Positions 33,859 to 41,608 of a stretch of 41,608 nt of DNA are shown piece by piece (the stretch's first letter is position 1; each line of letters starts with the position of its first letter). Position numbers and translations under genes: made by a program. The notes under the pieces were generated by a model, which worked only from the letters and a program-made list of their open reading frames with translations, made no database searches and was not told where the DNA came from. The stretch is from Fuerstiella sp. (GTDB lineage Bacteria > Planctomycetota > Planctomycetia > Planctomycetales > Planctomycetaceae), in NCBI GenBank assembly GCA_014238335.1, contig JABABI010000061.1:1-41608 (forward strand), read 5' to 3'.

Positions 33859-34107
33859 ATGGACGTCGAAAGAGACAACACCATCGTCGTTTTTCTCAAC
33901 GACAATGGCGGTGGCGGCAGTACGAGTCTATATGCGGGCCACTCTCGAAACTACGCCAACAACAAGCCGCTTAGCGGTCATGAATTTGACGTCCTTGAGG
34001 GTGGCGTGCGTGTCCAACCTCTGAAACGAGATGCCGGAAAAGGTCAAGGCCATGCTGGAGGCGGAACAGGCAAACAAGACGAATGACAAGAACCTGAAAC
34101 GAGAAAC
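33859..34107 (+). pseudogene. Sulfatase internal/C-terminal remnant, frameshifted
   Basis: From 33859 the frame reads MDVERDNTIVVFLNDNGGG, then NYANNKPLSGHEFDVLEGGVRV. This matches the middle-to-late part of type I sulfatases (ENT-x-V-x-F-x-SDNGG, then L-x-G-x-K-x-x-x-x-EGG-x-RVP). After GGVRV the sense is lost (QPLKRDAG) and the next frame reads MPEKVKAMLEAEQANKTND, like a sulfatase C-terminus. A deletion therefore appears to join two parts out of frame. No N-terminal domain precedes it. Confidence 0.8.
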
Positions 34108-34112
34108 GTCCG

Positions 34113-37100
34113 ATGGAAATACGAATTTCTTTTGTCTTGGGCTTGTTTGCCGTGCTGCTGACCACTGTCGCGGCGGCTGAATCAAAAGACATCACTCAAT
34201 TCTTCAACGGCAAGGACCTCACCGGTTGGGAAGGGAGCAACAATTACTGGTCGGTGAAAGACGGGGGCATTGTCGGGAAGTCGACGAAGGAAATTTCGCG
34301 GAACGAGTTTCTGTGGTCCTCTATGGAAGTGAAGGATTTCTATCTGGCTGTCAATGTCAGGCTGACGCCGCACAATCGAAACGGCGGAATACAGTTTCGT
34401 TCTAAGCCGAGCAACAGGGGGAGTCGTGCGATTGGCTACCAGGCGGACATGGGACACGCCGCCGGAAACGGCAACCTGTGGGGCCGGTTATATGAAGAGG
34501 GTGGACGCGGAAAACTCGATTGGAACACGCACGGCACCAATGCGGTCAAGCCAGGCGAATGGAATCGCTACGAAATTCTTGCTGTCGGGCATCGGATCTG
34601 GACCGCAGTCAACGGCACTCTTTGCACGGCGATCGAAGATCCTTCCGGCGAATTGTCCGGTCGGATCGGTCTGGGAATCAGTGAAGGTCCGGCGAAGACC
34701 GTGCAGTACCGGCTCCTCGCTTTCTCGCATGATCCTGCCGTAACGCTGGCGGGACTCAATGAAACGCAACTCATCGCAAAGCTGAGGAAGCCGGGAACGA
34801 ACGAGTTAGTCAATGCAGACGACTTCGCTGCCGCGCGAAAGGCTGCTGCTGCGTTTCGCGTTCCCCAGGGTCTTTCGATTGATGTTTATGCCGCCAGGCC
34901 GCAACTGACCAATCCGGTTGCCATCTGTCTCGACGAGCAGGGGCGAGTCTACGTTGCCGAGGACCATCGTTTCCTCGCAGGCACGCCCGAGAATCGCAGT
35001 CACAACTTCATGCTGGAGGACGATCTGCAGATCAGAACGCTTGAGGATCGGCTGGCAATGCAGAAGAAATGGGCCCACAAATTCGACACAGGCTTCGACT
35101 GGTTTACGCAAAAATCCGACATCGTGCGGCAGTTGGAAGATAAAGATGGCGACGGCCGGGCCGATGTGTCGCGTGTGTTTGCTGATGGCTTCGACGGTCC
35201 GCTCGATGGCCTGGGTTCCGGCCTGATCGCTCGCGATGGCAAAGTCTGGTACACGTGCATCCCCAACCTCTGGTTGCTCGAGGATCAGAACGGTGACGGC
35301 AAGGCCGAGCACAGGAAAAAGCTCCTCACCGGCTTTGGTGTCAACGCCGCCTTCTATGGCCACGACCTGCACGGACTCGCGTGGGGAGTCGACGGCAAAT
35401 TGTACTTTTCCGTTGGCGACCGCGGTGCTCACGTCGAGACGAAGGAAGGCACGACGATTTCCAATCCACGGCAAGGCGCCGTCTATCGCTGCAATCCAGA
35501 TGGGACGGAGCTGGAACGAGTTCACCAGGGACTCCGCAACCCGCAGGAACTGGCCATCGATCAGTACGGAAACGTATTCGCCGACGACAACAATTGCGAC
35601 AAGGGCGATGATTCGCGACTGGTCTTCGTCGTCCCTGGCGGAGACAGTGGCTGGAACATGGCCTACCAGACTATCGCCAGGCCCTATCTGACCGGGCCGT
35701 GGCACGCCGAAGGAATGTGGCATCTGAAGCACGACCTGCAGCCCGCGTTCATCGTTCCGCCGGTCGGGAAGATTGGTGCGGGTCCCTCCGGATTTGTGTT
35801 TTCGTCGGGTACGAGCCTGCCGCCTCGCTATCGCAATCACTTCTTCTACTGCAACTTCACAGGCAACGGCGGCGTCGAATCGTTTGCAGTGAAGGAACAG
35901 GGCGCGGGATTCACGATTGCCGATCATCACGACTTCTGCAAACCGATCCAGGCCAGTGATGTCGAGTTCGGCTACGACGGAAGGATGTATATCGCCGACT
36001 ATCCGACCAGCCCCTGGAAGAGAGACACGTCTGGCGGACGTGTGTATACGATCTTCGACAAGACCCGTCTCAGCGAACCGGTGATCGCTGAAACTCGCAC
36101 GTTGTTTCAAAAAGGCTTCCGGCATCGAACGATGAAAGAACTGGCGTCGTTACTCCATCACGACGATATGCGAGTTCGCCTGCGTGCGCAGTTTGCTCTG
36201 GCGGAACGCGGAAACGCGTCGGCAGAGGTCTTCGCAGGGATAGCCCTGCGTGATGACAGCCAGTTGGCACGACTTCACGCGATCTGGGGGCTGGGTCAGA
36301 TTGGACGTACTGCTCCGACTTCAAAAACCCTTGCCCCCGTCATCGCTCTGCTGGAAGACGAAGACAGCGAAGTCCGCGCTCAAGCGGCGCGTGTGCTGGG
36401 CGATGCTCATTACGAGCCTGCGGCCAATGCCGTTGCGAAACTGCTGGCGGATGATACTCCGCGAGTGCGATTCTTTGCGGCTCTGGCCTCAGGAACTCTG
36501 GCCTCAGGGGCATTGCGATCCAGGGATGCTGGCGATCCGGTGATCTCGATGCTCCGCGAGAACGATGGAAAGGATCGCTACCTTACGCATGCCGGCGTCG
36601 TCGCACTGGAGAAAATCGGAGATCGCGAATTCGTTCAGCAGTGGGCTGGCGACAGGTCGGCAGCGGTGCGAATGGCAGTGTTACTCGTGCAGCGTCGCTG
36701 GTCCGATCCGCGCATCGCTCAGTTTCTGGACGACGCCCGGTTGGAAATTGTCACCGAGGCCGCGCGAGCGATCAATGATCTGCCGCTGACGACCGGTCGA
36801 GACAAACTCGCGAATCTGGCACAGCGTTTCCAAAACGTTTCTGGCGGGAACGTGGTGCCTCTTATGCGGCGGATCATCAACGCCAACCTTCAGCTGGGCA
36901 GTCGCGTCAATCTGGAAGCGGTGATCGGCATCGCAACCAGCGGGAAACAGCCAGCAGTCATTCGCACGGAAGCCGTCTCCGCTCTGTCCTCCTGGCAGGG
37001 CCCGGCAAAACGTGACCGCGTCACCGGTTTCTGGCAACCCATCGCCGCTCGTGACCCGTCCACGGTTCGCGATGTTGTTCAGCGCTCAGCGTCAAAGCTT

Positions 37101-38084
37101 CTTGCGACTTCGCCGCCTGACCTCCTGGCAGATGTGATGAAACTGCTGACGGCGCTCGATGTAAAAACAGACGATCAGGCGTTCGCTGCCTGGGTTGCCG
37201 ACTCCAAACGCTCCCCCGACGTACGCATCGCCGCGCTTCGCCTGCTGGAGAAACGGAAGTACGGCAGGCTTTCGGAGATCATTGATACGCTGCTTGTTAC
37301 GGATAGCGCGGAACTTCGCGCTGAGGCACGCGACCTGCTGGCAAGCAGAGACGAATCCCGCGCCACATCGATCTTTTCAAAGCTGCTGGATGATCAGAAC
37401 AGCGAAGTTACCGAAAAGCAACGGGCGATTGCTTCGCTCGCACGTTTGAAATCGCCCGAGGCTGGTCAAACGCTTGACGACTGGGCAGACCGTCTTCGCA
37501 GGGGCAAGGTACCTGCCTGGCTGCAGCTCGACTTGGTCGAGGCGTTCACCGCGTCGCCCAGCGCTTCACGTGAGGCGGCGCTGCGTCGGTTCAATGCGTC
37601 GGCGGACGAGTCCGATCCTCTGGCCGCTTACCGTGTTGCACTGACCGGCGGCAATGCAAAGAGGGGACGCGACATCTTTGTCGGTCATGTCTCTGCGCAA
37701 TGCATCCGCTGCCATAAGATCGACGGGCACGGCGGCACGGCGGGCCCCGACCTGTCGAAAACTGCAGGTCCCGGGCGAAAACTCGACCGTCTGCATTTCC
37801 TGGAATCCATCGTGTTACCCAACGCCAGGATCGCCAAAGGCTTCGGCACGGTCGCGGTCGTTCTCGACAGTGGCAAAGTCGTCGCCGGTAAGATTAACGC
37901 CGAAGACGAGGAGACGCTGACGCTGGTCACCCCACAGAACAGGACAATTCGCATCGATCGTGGCAACATTGACGAACAGACCGCCCCGACGTCGGCGATG
38001 CCTGAGATGACGAAGAACCTGACGGTCCGCGAAATCCGTGACCTGGTCGAATATCTCTCGACCCTGGGTAAGAACACGCAGTAA
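34113..38084 (+). CDS. DUF1080 / PVC-type haem-binding CxxCH protein with beta-propeller and HEAT repeats
   Basis: The 1,323-residue secreted protein has a signal peptide (about 1-22, VAAAES). Domains in order are DUF1080 (about 28-208, FFNGKDLTGWEG); a glucose-dehydrogenase-like beta-propeller (about 249-640; LTNPVAICLDEQGRVYVAED, DKDGDGRADVSRVF, HGLAWGVDGKLYFSVGDRG) of the type known as the PVC putative membrane-bound dehydrogenase domain; HEAT repeats (about 686-1150, repeated SEVRAQAARVLGDAHY-like units); and a C-terminal c-type cytochrome domain with CIRCHK (1197-1202) and a possible distal Met (SAMPEMTKNLT, about 1295-1305). Sugar oxidation coupled to a haem is a plausible role, inferred from family composition. 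It lies directly after the sulfatase remnant, with a weak GAGAAA ribosome site. Confidence 0.92.
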   Translation: MEIRISFVLGLFAVLLTTVAAAESKDITQFFNGKDLTGWEGSNNYWSVKDGGIVGKSTKEISRNEFLWSSMEVKDFYLAVNVRLTPHNRNGGIQFRSKPSNRGSRAIGYQADMGHAAGNGNLWGRLYEEGGRGKLDWNTHGTNAVKPGEWNRYEILAVGHRIWTAVNGTLCTAIEDPSGELSGRIGLGISEGPAKTVQYRLLAFSHDPAVTLAGLNETQLIAKLRKPGTNELVNADDFAAARKAAAAFRVPQGLSIDVYAARPQLTNPVAICLDEQGRVYVAEDHRFLAGTPENRSHNFMLEDDLQIRTLEDRLAMQKKWAHKFDTGFDWFTQKSDIVRQLEDKDGDGRADVSRVFADGFDGPLDGLGSGLIARDGKVWYTCIPNLWLLEDQNGDGKAEHRKKLLTGFGVNAAFYGHDLHGLAWGVDGKLYFSVGDRGAHVETKEGTTISNPRQGAVYRCNPDGTELERVHQGLRNPQELAIDQYGNVFADDNNCDKGDDSRLVFVVPGGDSGWNMAYQTIARPYLTGPWHAEGMWHLKHDLQPAFIVPPVGKIGAGPSGFVFSSGTSLPPRYRNHFFYCNFTGNGGVESFAVKEQGAGFTIADHHDFCKPIQASDVEFGYDGRMYIADYPTSPWKRDTSGGRVYTIFDKTRLSEPVIAETRTLFQKGFRHRTMKELASLLHHDDMRVRLRAQFALAERGNASAEVFAGIALRDDSQLARLHAIWGLGQIGRTAPTSKTLAPVIALLEDEDSEVRAQAARVLGDAHYEPAANAVAKLLADDTPRVRFFAALASGTLASGALRSRDAGDPVISMLRENDGKDRYLTHAGVVALEKIGDREFVQQWAGDRSAAVRMAVLLVQRRWSDPRIAQFLDDARLEIVTEAARAINDLPLTTGRDKLANLAQRFQNVSGGNVVPLMRRIINANLQLGSRVNLEAVIGIATSGKQPAVIRTEAVSALSSWQGPAKRDRVTGFWQPIAARDPSTVRDVVQRSASKLLATSPPDLLADVMKLLTALDVKTDDQAFAAWVADSKRSPDVRIAALRLLEKRKYGRLSEIIDTLLVTDSAELRAEARDLLASRDESRATSIFSKLLDDQNSEVTEKQRAIASLARLKSPEAGQTLDDWADRLRRGKVPAWLQLDLVEAFTASPSASREAALRRFNASADESDPLAAYRVALTGGNAKRGRDIFVGHVSAQCIRCHKIDGHGGTAGPDLSKTAGPGRKLDRLHFLESIVLPNARIAKGFGTVAVVLDSGKVVAGKINAEDEETLTLVTPQNRTIRIDRGNIDEQTAPTSAMPEMTKNLTVREIRDLVEYLSTLGKNTQ

Positions 38085-38119
38085 TCAGGCCGTACCGGTG
38101 TATCGCCTGATCCGGCCTG
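38084..38119. terminator. Overlapping inverted repeats between convergent genes
   Basis: ATCAGGC (38084-38090) can pair with GCCTGAT (38105-38111). Alternatively, CAGGCCG (38086-38092) can pair with CGGCCTG (38113-38119). The two stems are mutually exclusive. They lie between the convergent haem-protein and DUF1501 genes. No T-run follows on either strand, so termination is only a suggestion. Confidence 0.35.
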
Positions 38120-38173
38120 CTTCTGGAGAAGATTAACCAGTCATCACGCAAACAGCTTTCCCACATTGAGTCG

Positions 38174-39616
38174 TCAGGTAAGCAGTGAGTGAATCACGTT
38201 CCCGTGGACGTCGGTCAGCCGATAGTCGCGGCCCTGCTGGCGAAACGTCAGGCGACGATGGTCCAGGCCAAGACAGTGCAGGACGGTTGCGTTCAGATCG
38301 TGAATATGGACCGGATCGCGAACAATGTTGTAGCCGTAGTCGTCAGTCTCACCATGCACATGGCCACCTCGAAATCCGCCACCGGCCAGCCACATGGAAT
38401 AGCTGCGACCGTGATGATCACGACCGTAGTCGTCCTTCAGTCCACCTTGTCCATAGACCGTGCGTCCGAATTCTCCACCCCAGATGATGAGCGTGTCGTC
38501 CAGCATACCCCGCTGTTTCAAGTCTGTAATCAGTGCCGCCTGTGGCTGGTCGATGTCGCGGCACTGTTTCGGGATGTTGCTCACCAGCGCGCCGTGCTGA
38601 TCCCAGCCACGGTGATAAAGCTGCACGAAGCGGACACCACGCTCCAGCATTCGTCGCGTCAACAGGCAGTTCGCCGCGAATGTGCCCGGCTGCCTGGATT
38701 CTTCACCGTAGAGTTCGAACGTGCTGGCGGATTCCGCTGACAGATCGGTCAGGTCCGGGACCGATTGCTGCATGCGAAATGCCATCTCGTACTGAGCGAT
38801 CCGCGCGGCGATTTCAGGATCGCCGGACGTTGCCAGTTGTTGCTGATTGAGTCGAGCCAGGCCATCCAGCATTTGCCGGCGGAAGCTGCGATCGATCCCC
38901 GGCGGGTCCGTCAGGTACAGCACGGGGTCACCACTGCTGCGAAGCTTGACACCCTGATGGCTGGACGGCAGAAATCCGGCTCCCCAAAGCCGCTCCAGCA
39001 ACCCCTGATTCGCATCCTTCCCGGACCCGTGTGAAATCAGCACGGTGAATGCCGGCAGATTGTCGGCTTCGCTGCCCAGTCCATAACTGACCCAGGCTCC
39101 CATTGAAGGACGTCCTGGCTGTTGCGATCCCGTCTGGATCAGGGTAATGGCGGGATCATGATTGATGGCTTCGGTATGCATCGACCGAATCAGGCAGATG
39201 TCGTCCATCACGCGTCCGGTGTGGGGCAACAGTTCACTGAGCCACGTGCCGGCCTTGCCGCATCGCCGGAAGCCGAACTTTGGTGCGATGACGGGAAAGC
39301 TCTTCTGACCGGACGTCATGCCGGTCAACCGCTGGCCGCGTCGAATCGAATCAGGCAGTTCTGTCCCGTGCAGATCCCTCAGTTTCGACTTGGCGTCGAA
39401 CAGGTCCAGATGCGATGGTCCACCGGACTGGAACAGGTAGACAACCCGTTTGGCGCGAGGTGCGAAGTGTGTCCCGCCTGTGATTGCGCCGTTCGTTTCG
39501 GCCACCGCGTCCTGAGACATGAGCGAAGACAGCGCAGCCACACCGATGCTGCTGGCCGCCCCCCGGAGCAACAGTCGGCGATTGACAAGATTGTGATATT
39601 CCGAAATCGGGTTCAT
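38174..39616 (-). CDS. DUF1501 family protein, Tat-exported (second copy)
   Basis: The 480-residue protein has a twin-arginine-like signal (NRRLLLRGAASS, 12-23). DUF1501 signatures are LFQSGGPSHLDLFD, HDPAITLIQTGS, GRPSMGAWVSYGLG, HRGWDQH, WGGEFGRT, GRDHHGRSYSMWLAG, TDDYGY and LTDVHGNVIHSLL. It is clearly a different subtype from the copy at 32381-33847 and not a recent duplication (for example GGPSHLD against GAVSQVD). Its ATG overlaps the stop of the upstream PSD1 gene by ATGA, so the two are translationally coupled. Confidence 0.92.
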   Translation of the reverse strand: MNPISEYHNLVNRRLLLRGAASSIGVAALSSLMSQDAVAETNGAITGGTHFAPRAKRVVYLFQSGGPSHLDLFDAKSKLRDLHGTELPDSIRRGQRLTGMTSGQKSFPVIAPKFGFRRCGKAGTWLSELLPHTGRVMDDICLIRSMHTEAINHDPAITLIQTGSQQPGRPSMGAWVSYGLGSEADNLPAFTVLISHGSGKDANQGLLERLWGAGFLPSSHQGVKLRSSGDPVLYLTDPPGIDRSFRRQMLDGLARLNQQQLATSGDPEIAARIAQYEMAFRMQQSVPDLTDLSAESASTFELYGEESRQPGTFAANCLLTRRMLERGVRFVQLYHRGWDQHGALVSNIPKQCRDIDQPQAALITDLKQRGMLDDTLIIWGGEFGRTVYGQGGLKDDYGRDHHGRSYSMWLAGGGFRGGHVHGETDDYGYNIVRDPVHIHDLNATVLHCLGLDHRRLTFRQQGRDYRLTDVHGNVIHSLLT

Positions 39617-41608
39617 GGCTTTGAGATCGTCTCATCGAGATTCAGAAGAATGCTGGCCACGGACGTCCATGCCGCCAGTTCGCCGGGTTCAATCGTCGTG
39701 TCCACCTTTGAGTTGCCGACTGCCAACAACCTGTTCGCCGCATCCGTCTGAGCCGTGAAACGTTTGCGGGCCGCCGCAAGGAGGTCGTTAACGACGGCAT
39801 GTTCCGCGTCGGCAGGATGACGAGCCACGGCACTTCGAAAGGCGAAGTTCAGACGCTCAGTGTCGTCGGCATTGTGGTGAATGATCCGCGCGGCGAACGC
39901 CCGTGCCGCCTCGACATACGTCGGGTCGTTCAGCAGGATGAGTGCCTGCAGCGGGGTATTCGTGCGTGCTCGACGAATGACGCAGGTCTCGCGGTCGGGT
40001 GCGTCGAACGCCGACATGCCGGGTGGCGGACACGTGCGTTTCCAGAACGTGTACATGCTGCGCCGATACAGTCCCGTGCCGGAATCGGCGACGTATCTGT
40101 CACGCCGCTCCACCGAAACGTCTTCCCACAGTCCGGCTGGCTGGTACGGTCGCACGCTCGGTCCGCCGATCTGACGATGCAGCAGTCCGCTGACCGCGAG
40201 TGCGTTGTCCCGAACCATCTCCGCTGGCAGTCGCCACCGTGGACCTCGCGAAAGCAGGCGGTTTCGAGGATCAGCATCCAGCAGTTGTGGTGTGACGTTG
40301 GACGACTGTCGATAGGTGGCGGACAGCACGATCAATTTCAGGATGCCACGTTGATCCCATTTCCGCCGAATCAACTCGGTGGCCAGCCAATCCAACAACT
40401 CGGGATGACTCGGACGAGCTCCCTGGACTCCAAAGTCTTCGGCCGTCTCCACCAGTCCCGTTCCAAACAGCATCTCCCACCATCGATTCACGGCCACACG
40501 AGCCGTCAACGGGTGGGCGGGATCGGTGAGCCATCGCGCCAGGTCCAGGCGAGTCGCTTCGGGTGTCGATGTATTGCCGACCAGGGATACGGGCAGCCCG
40601 GGAAAGACTTCGTCGCCGAGCTTGTCATACTGACCACGAACGAGCAGGTGAGTCTTGCGGCGTTCAGTCATTTCCTGCATGACCATCGTCACCGGGATCG
40701 CTTTGTTGATCGCTTCGATGCGACCAGGAATCTGCTTCAGTTGTTCGCGCATCCGGAGTGAATGCCCGTCAATTCGTTCCGCATAGAACTGCTTCAATTG
40801 TTGTTTCTGATGTTCGGTGCGATCGGCCGGCCGAACGGCAAGGATGGCGCCGAGACGCTCCTGAGCCTGTCCCCTGGCCAGTTGTTCTACTTCGGCTGCG
40901 GAAAGTCGCACGGAGAACACACGCACATCGTCGATCAGGCCATGAAACGGGATCGACGCATTACGCTTTCCTATGTGAAACGGTTTGTCAGTTGTGAGCG
41001 GGCCGGCGAGTCGATTGTTTGTGGGAACGTCCAGTTCCTGAAGCCTGCCATCGACAAACAACTGCATACCACTGGCCTGACGTGTGCCGTCGTAGCACAT
41101 GACAACGTGATGCCACTCGTTCAGCGATACGGATTCTTTCGTGATAACTTTGAACGCTTTGTCCGGCCAGTGATTGATCAGATGGCACTCGATCTTGCCG
41201 TTGACGTAATTCAAATCGTAACCGCGATACGCATTCCCATCGTCCATCTTCGAAAGTATCGCACCTACGGCCTGAGCAGTCGGTCGAAACTGCGCCGCAA
41301 TCGAAAACTGATCATCGCTGTTGAAAACACCGATCTGTCCGGCGTCGACCCATGTTGACCCATCGAAGTTCAACGCATGCCCGGCCCGACCTGCTTTGCG
41401 TGACACCGGACCGTGGATCAGTCCACTGCTGTTCGGATCGACGGCATTCACCGTCGCGTTGCCGTCCTTTTCGTCGAAGGTAAAATGTGCGGTGAGCCCC
41501 AGCGTTCCCAGGCTGGCAATAGTTTCCGGCGTCAGTTCTGCTTCCCACGCTGCGACACTGGCGTCGATGCTGTCGGATCGCGTCTTGAGTTCAGCCGTCA
41601 GTTTCTTC
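39613..41608 (-). CDS. PSD1 (DUF1553) protein with LamG-like domain (N-terminus beyond right edge)
   Basis: The frame is open through the right edge, giving 664 visible residues. A laminin-G-like jelly-roll domain (GLTAHFTFDEKDG, HALNFDGSTWVDAG, NEWHHVVMCYDGT, RNASIPFHGLIDDVRVF) is followed by the PSD1/DUF1553 domain (DPAHPLTARVAVNRWWEMLFG, SATYRQSS, RTNTPLQALILLNDPTYVEA). The missing upstream part should hold PSCyt1 and PSCyt2 if it follows the family pattern. A GTG at 41451 falls within the LamG domain, so it is not the true start. Stop TGA overlaps the DUF1501 start. Confidence 0.9.
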   Translation of the reverse strand, partial: KKLTAELKTRSDSIDASVAAWEAELTPETIASLGTLGLTAHFTFDEKDGNATVNAVDPNSSGLIHGPVSRKAGRAGHALNFDGSTWVDAGQIGVFNSDDQFSIAAQFRPTAQAVGAILSKMDDGNAYRGYDLNYVNGKIECHLINHWPDKAFKVITKESVSLNEWHHVVMCYDGTRQASGMQLFVDGRLQELDVPTNNRLAGPLTTDKPFHIGKRNASIPFHGLIDDVRVFSVRLSAAEVEQLARGQAQERLGAILAVRPADRTEHQKQQLKQFYAERIDGHSLRMREQLKQIPGRIEAINKAIPVTMVMQEMTERRKTHLLVRGQYDKLGDEVFPGLPVSLVGNTSTPEATRLDLARWLTDPAHPLTARVAVNRWWEMLFGTGLVETAEDFGVQGARPSHPELLDWLATELIRRKWDQRGILKLIVLSATYRQSSNVTPQLLDADPRNRLLSRGPRWRLPAEMVRDNALAVSGLLHRQIGGPSVRPYQPAGLWEDVSVERRDRYVADSGTGLYRRSMYTFWKRTCPPPGMSAFDAPDRETCVIRRARTNTPLQALILLNDPTYVEAARAFAARIIHHNADDTERLNFAFRSAVARHPADAEHAVVNDLLAAARKRFTAQTDAANRLLAVGNSKVDTTIEPGELAAWTSVASILLNLDETISKP

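Noticed and set aside
34806..36125. Minus-strand frame of 439 codons
   Set aside because: It is antisense to the beta-propeller part of the haem protein, which has clear motifs.
39799..40761. Plus-strand frame of 320 codons
   Set aside because: It is antisense to the PSD1 domain and has no recognisable content.

Overview
The window looks like a chromosomal segment of a planctomycete (Planctomycetota, probably Planctomycetaceae-like). Four things point there: a giant secreted protein with an LEPR-xLL-like N-terminus, two sets of the planctomycete-specific PSCyt1/PSCyt2/PSD1 and DUF1501 (Tat-exported) proteins, a PVC-type haem-binding CxxCH protein with a DUF1080 domain, and remnants of sulfatase and DUF1552 genes. 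The species cannot be named from the sequence alone.

Layout. (1) 1-14904, minus: one uninterrupted reading frame of at least 4,968 codons that runs off the left edge. It encodes a mosaic surface or secreted protein with a metzincin-type zinc motif, pre-peptidase-like and beta-helix-like segments, and about 14 copies of an 85-95-residue module I do not recognise. (2) 14905-15984: a 1.1-kb intergenic region with a short direct repeat. (3) 15985-18688, plus: a Tat-exported SGNH/GxDLY hydrolase followed by a membrane-anchored, stand-alone FMN glutamate-synthase-like protein. (4) 18861-18966: tRNA-Asp(GUC) on the minus strand with a strong terminator. (5) 19236-20879, minus: a very acidic, Arg/Gly-rich disordered protein. 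(6) 21487-23657, plus: a small prepilin-like protein, then a polysaccharide deacetylase overlapping a formyltransferase-like gene. (7) 23965-25014, plus: a membrane-anchored parvulin-type foldase. (8) 25168-27671, minus: a coupled pair of RNA-modification enzymes, an RluA-type pseudouridine synthase and an RlmI-like methyltransferase. (9) 27672-28951: a gene graveyard holding a sulfatase N-terminus, palindromes, a possible transposase scrap and a DUF1552 C-terminus. (10) 28952-38084, plus: a DUF1080-cytochrome-PSD1 fusion, a DUF1501 protein, a second sulfatase remnant, and a DUF1080/beta-propeller/HEAT/cytochrome protein. (11) 38174 to the right edge, minus: a second DUF1501/PSD1 pair, coupled by an ATGA overlap; the PSD1 protein carries a LamG-like domain and is cut by the window edge.

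How the genes may work together. The right third looks like accessory, extracytoplasmic glycan-related functions: DUF1080, haem proteins, DUF1501 and sulfatase debris. It also shows gene shuffling. The middle is mostly housekeeping (tRNA, rRNA modification, foldase) plus a small cell-surface amino-sugar-modification pair. The left third is a single giant cell-surface gene. The best candidates for undescribed biology are the repeated module of the giant protein, the acidic/RGG protein with nine copies of a DD-phi-x-F-like short motif, and the overlapping deacetylase/formyltransferase pair.
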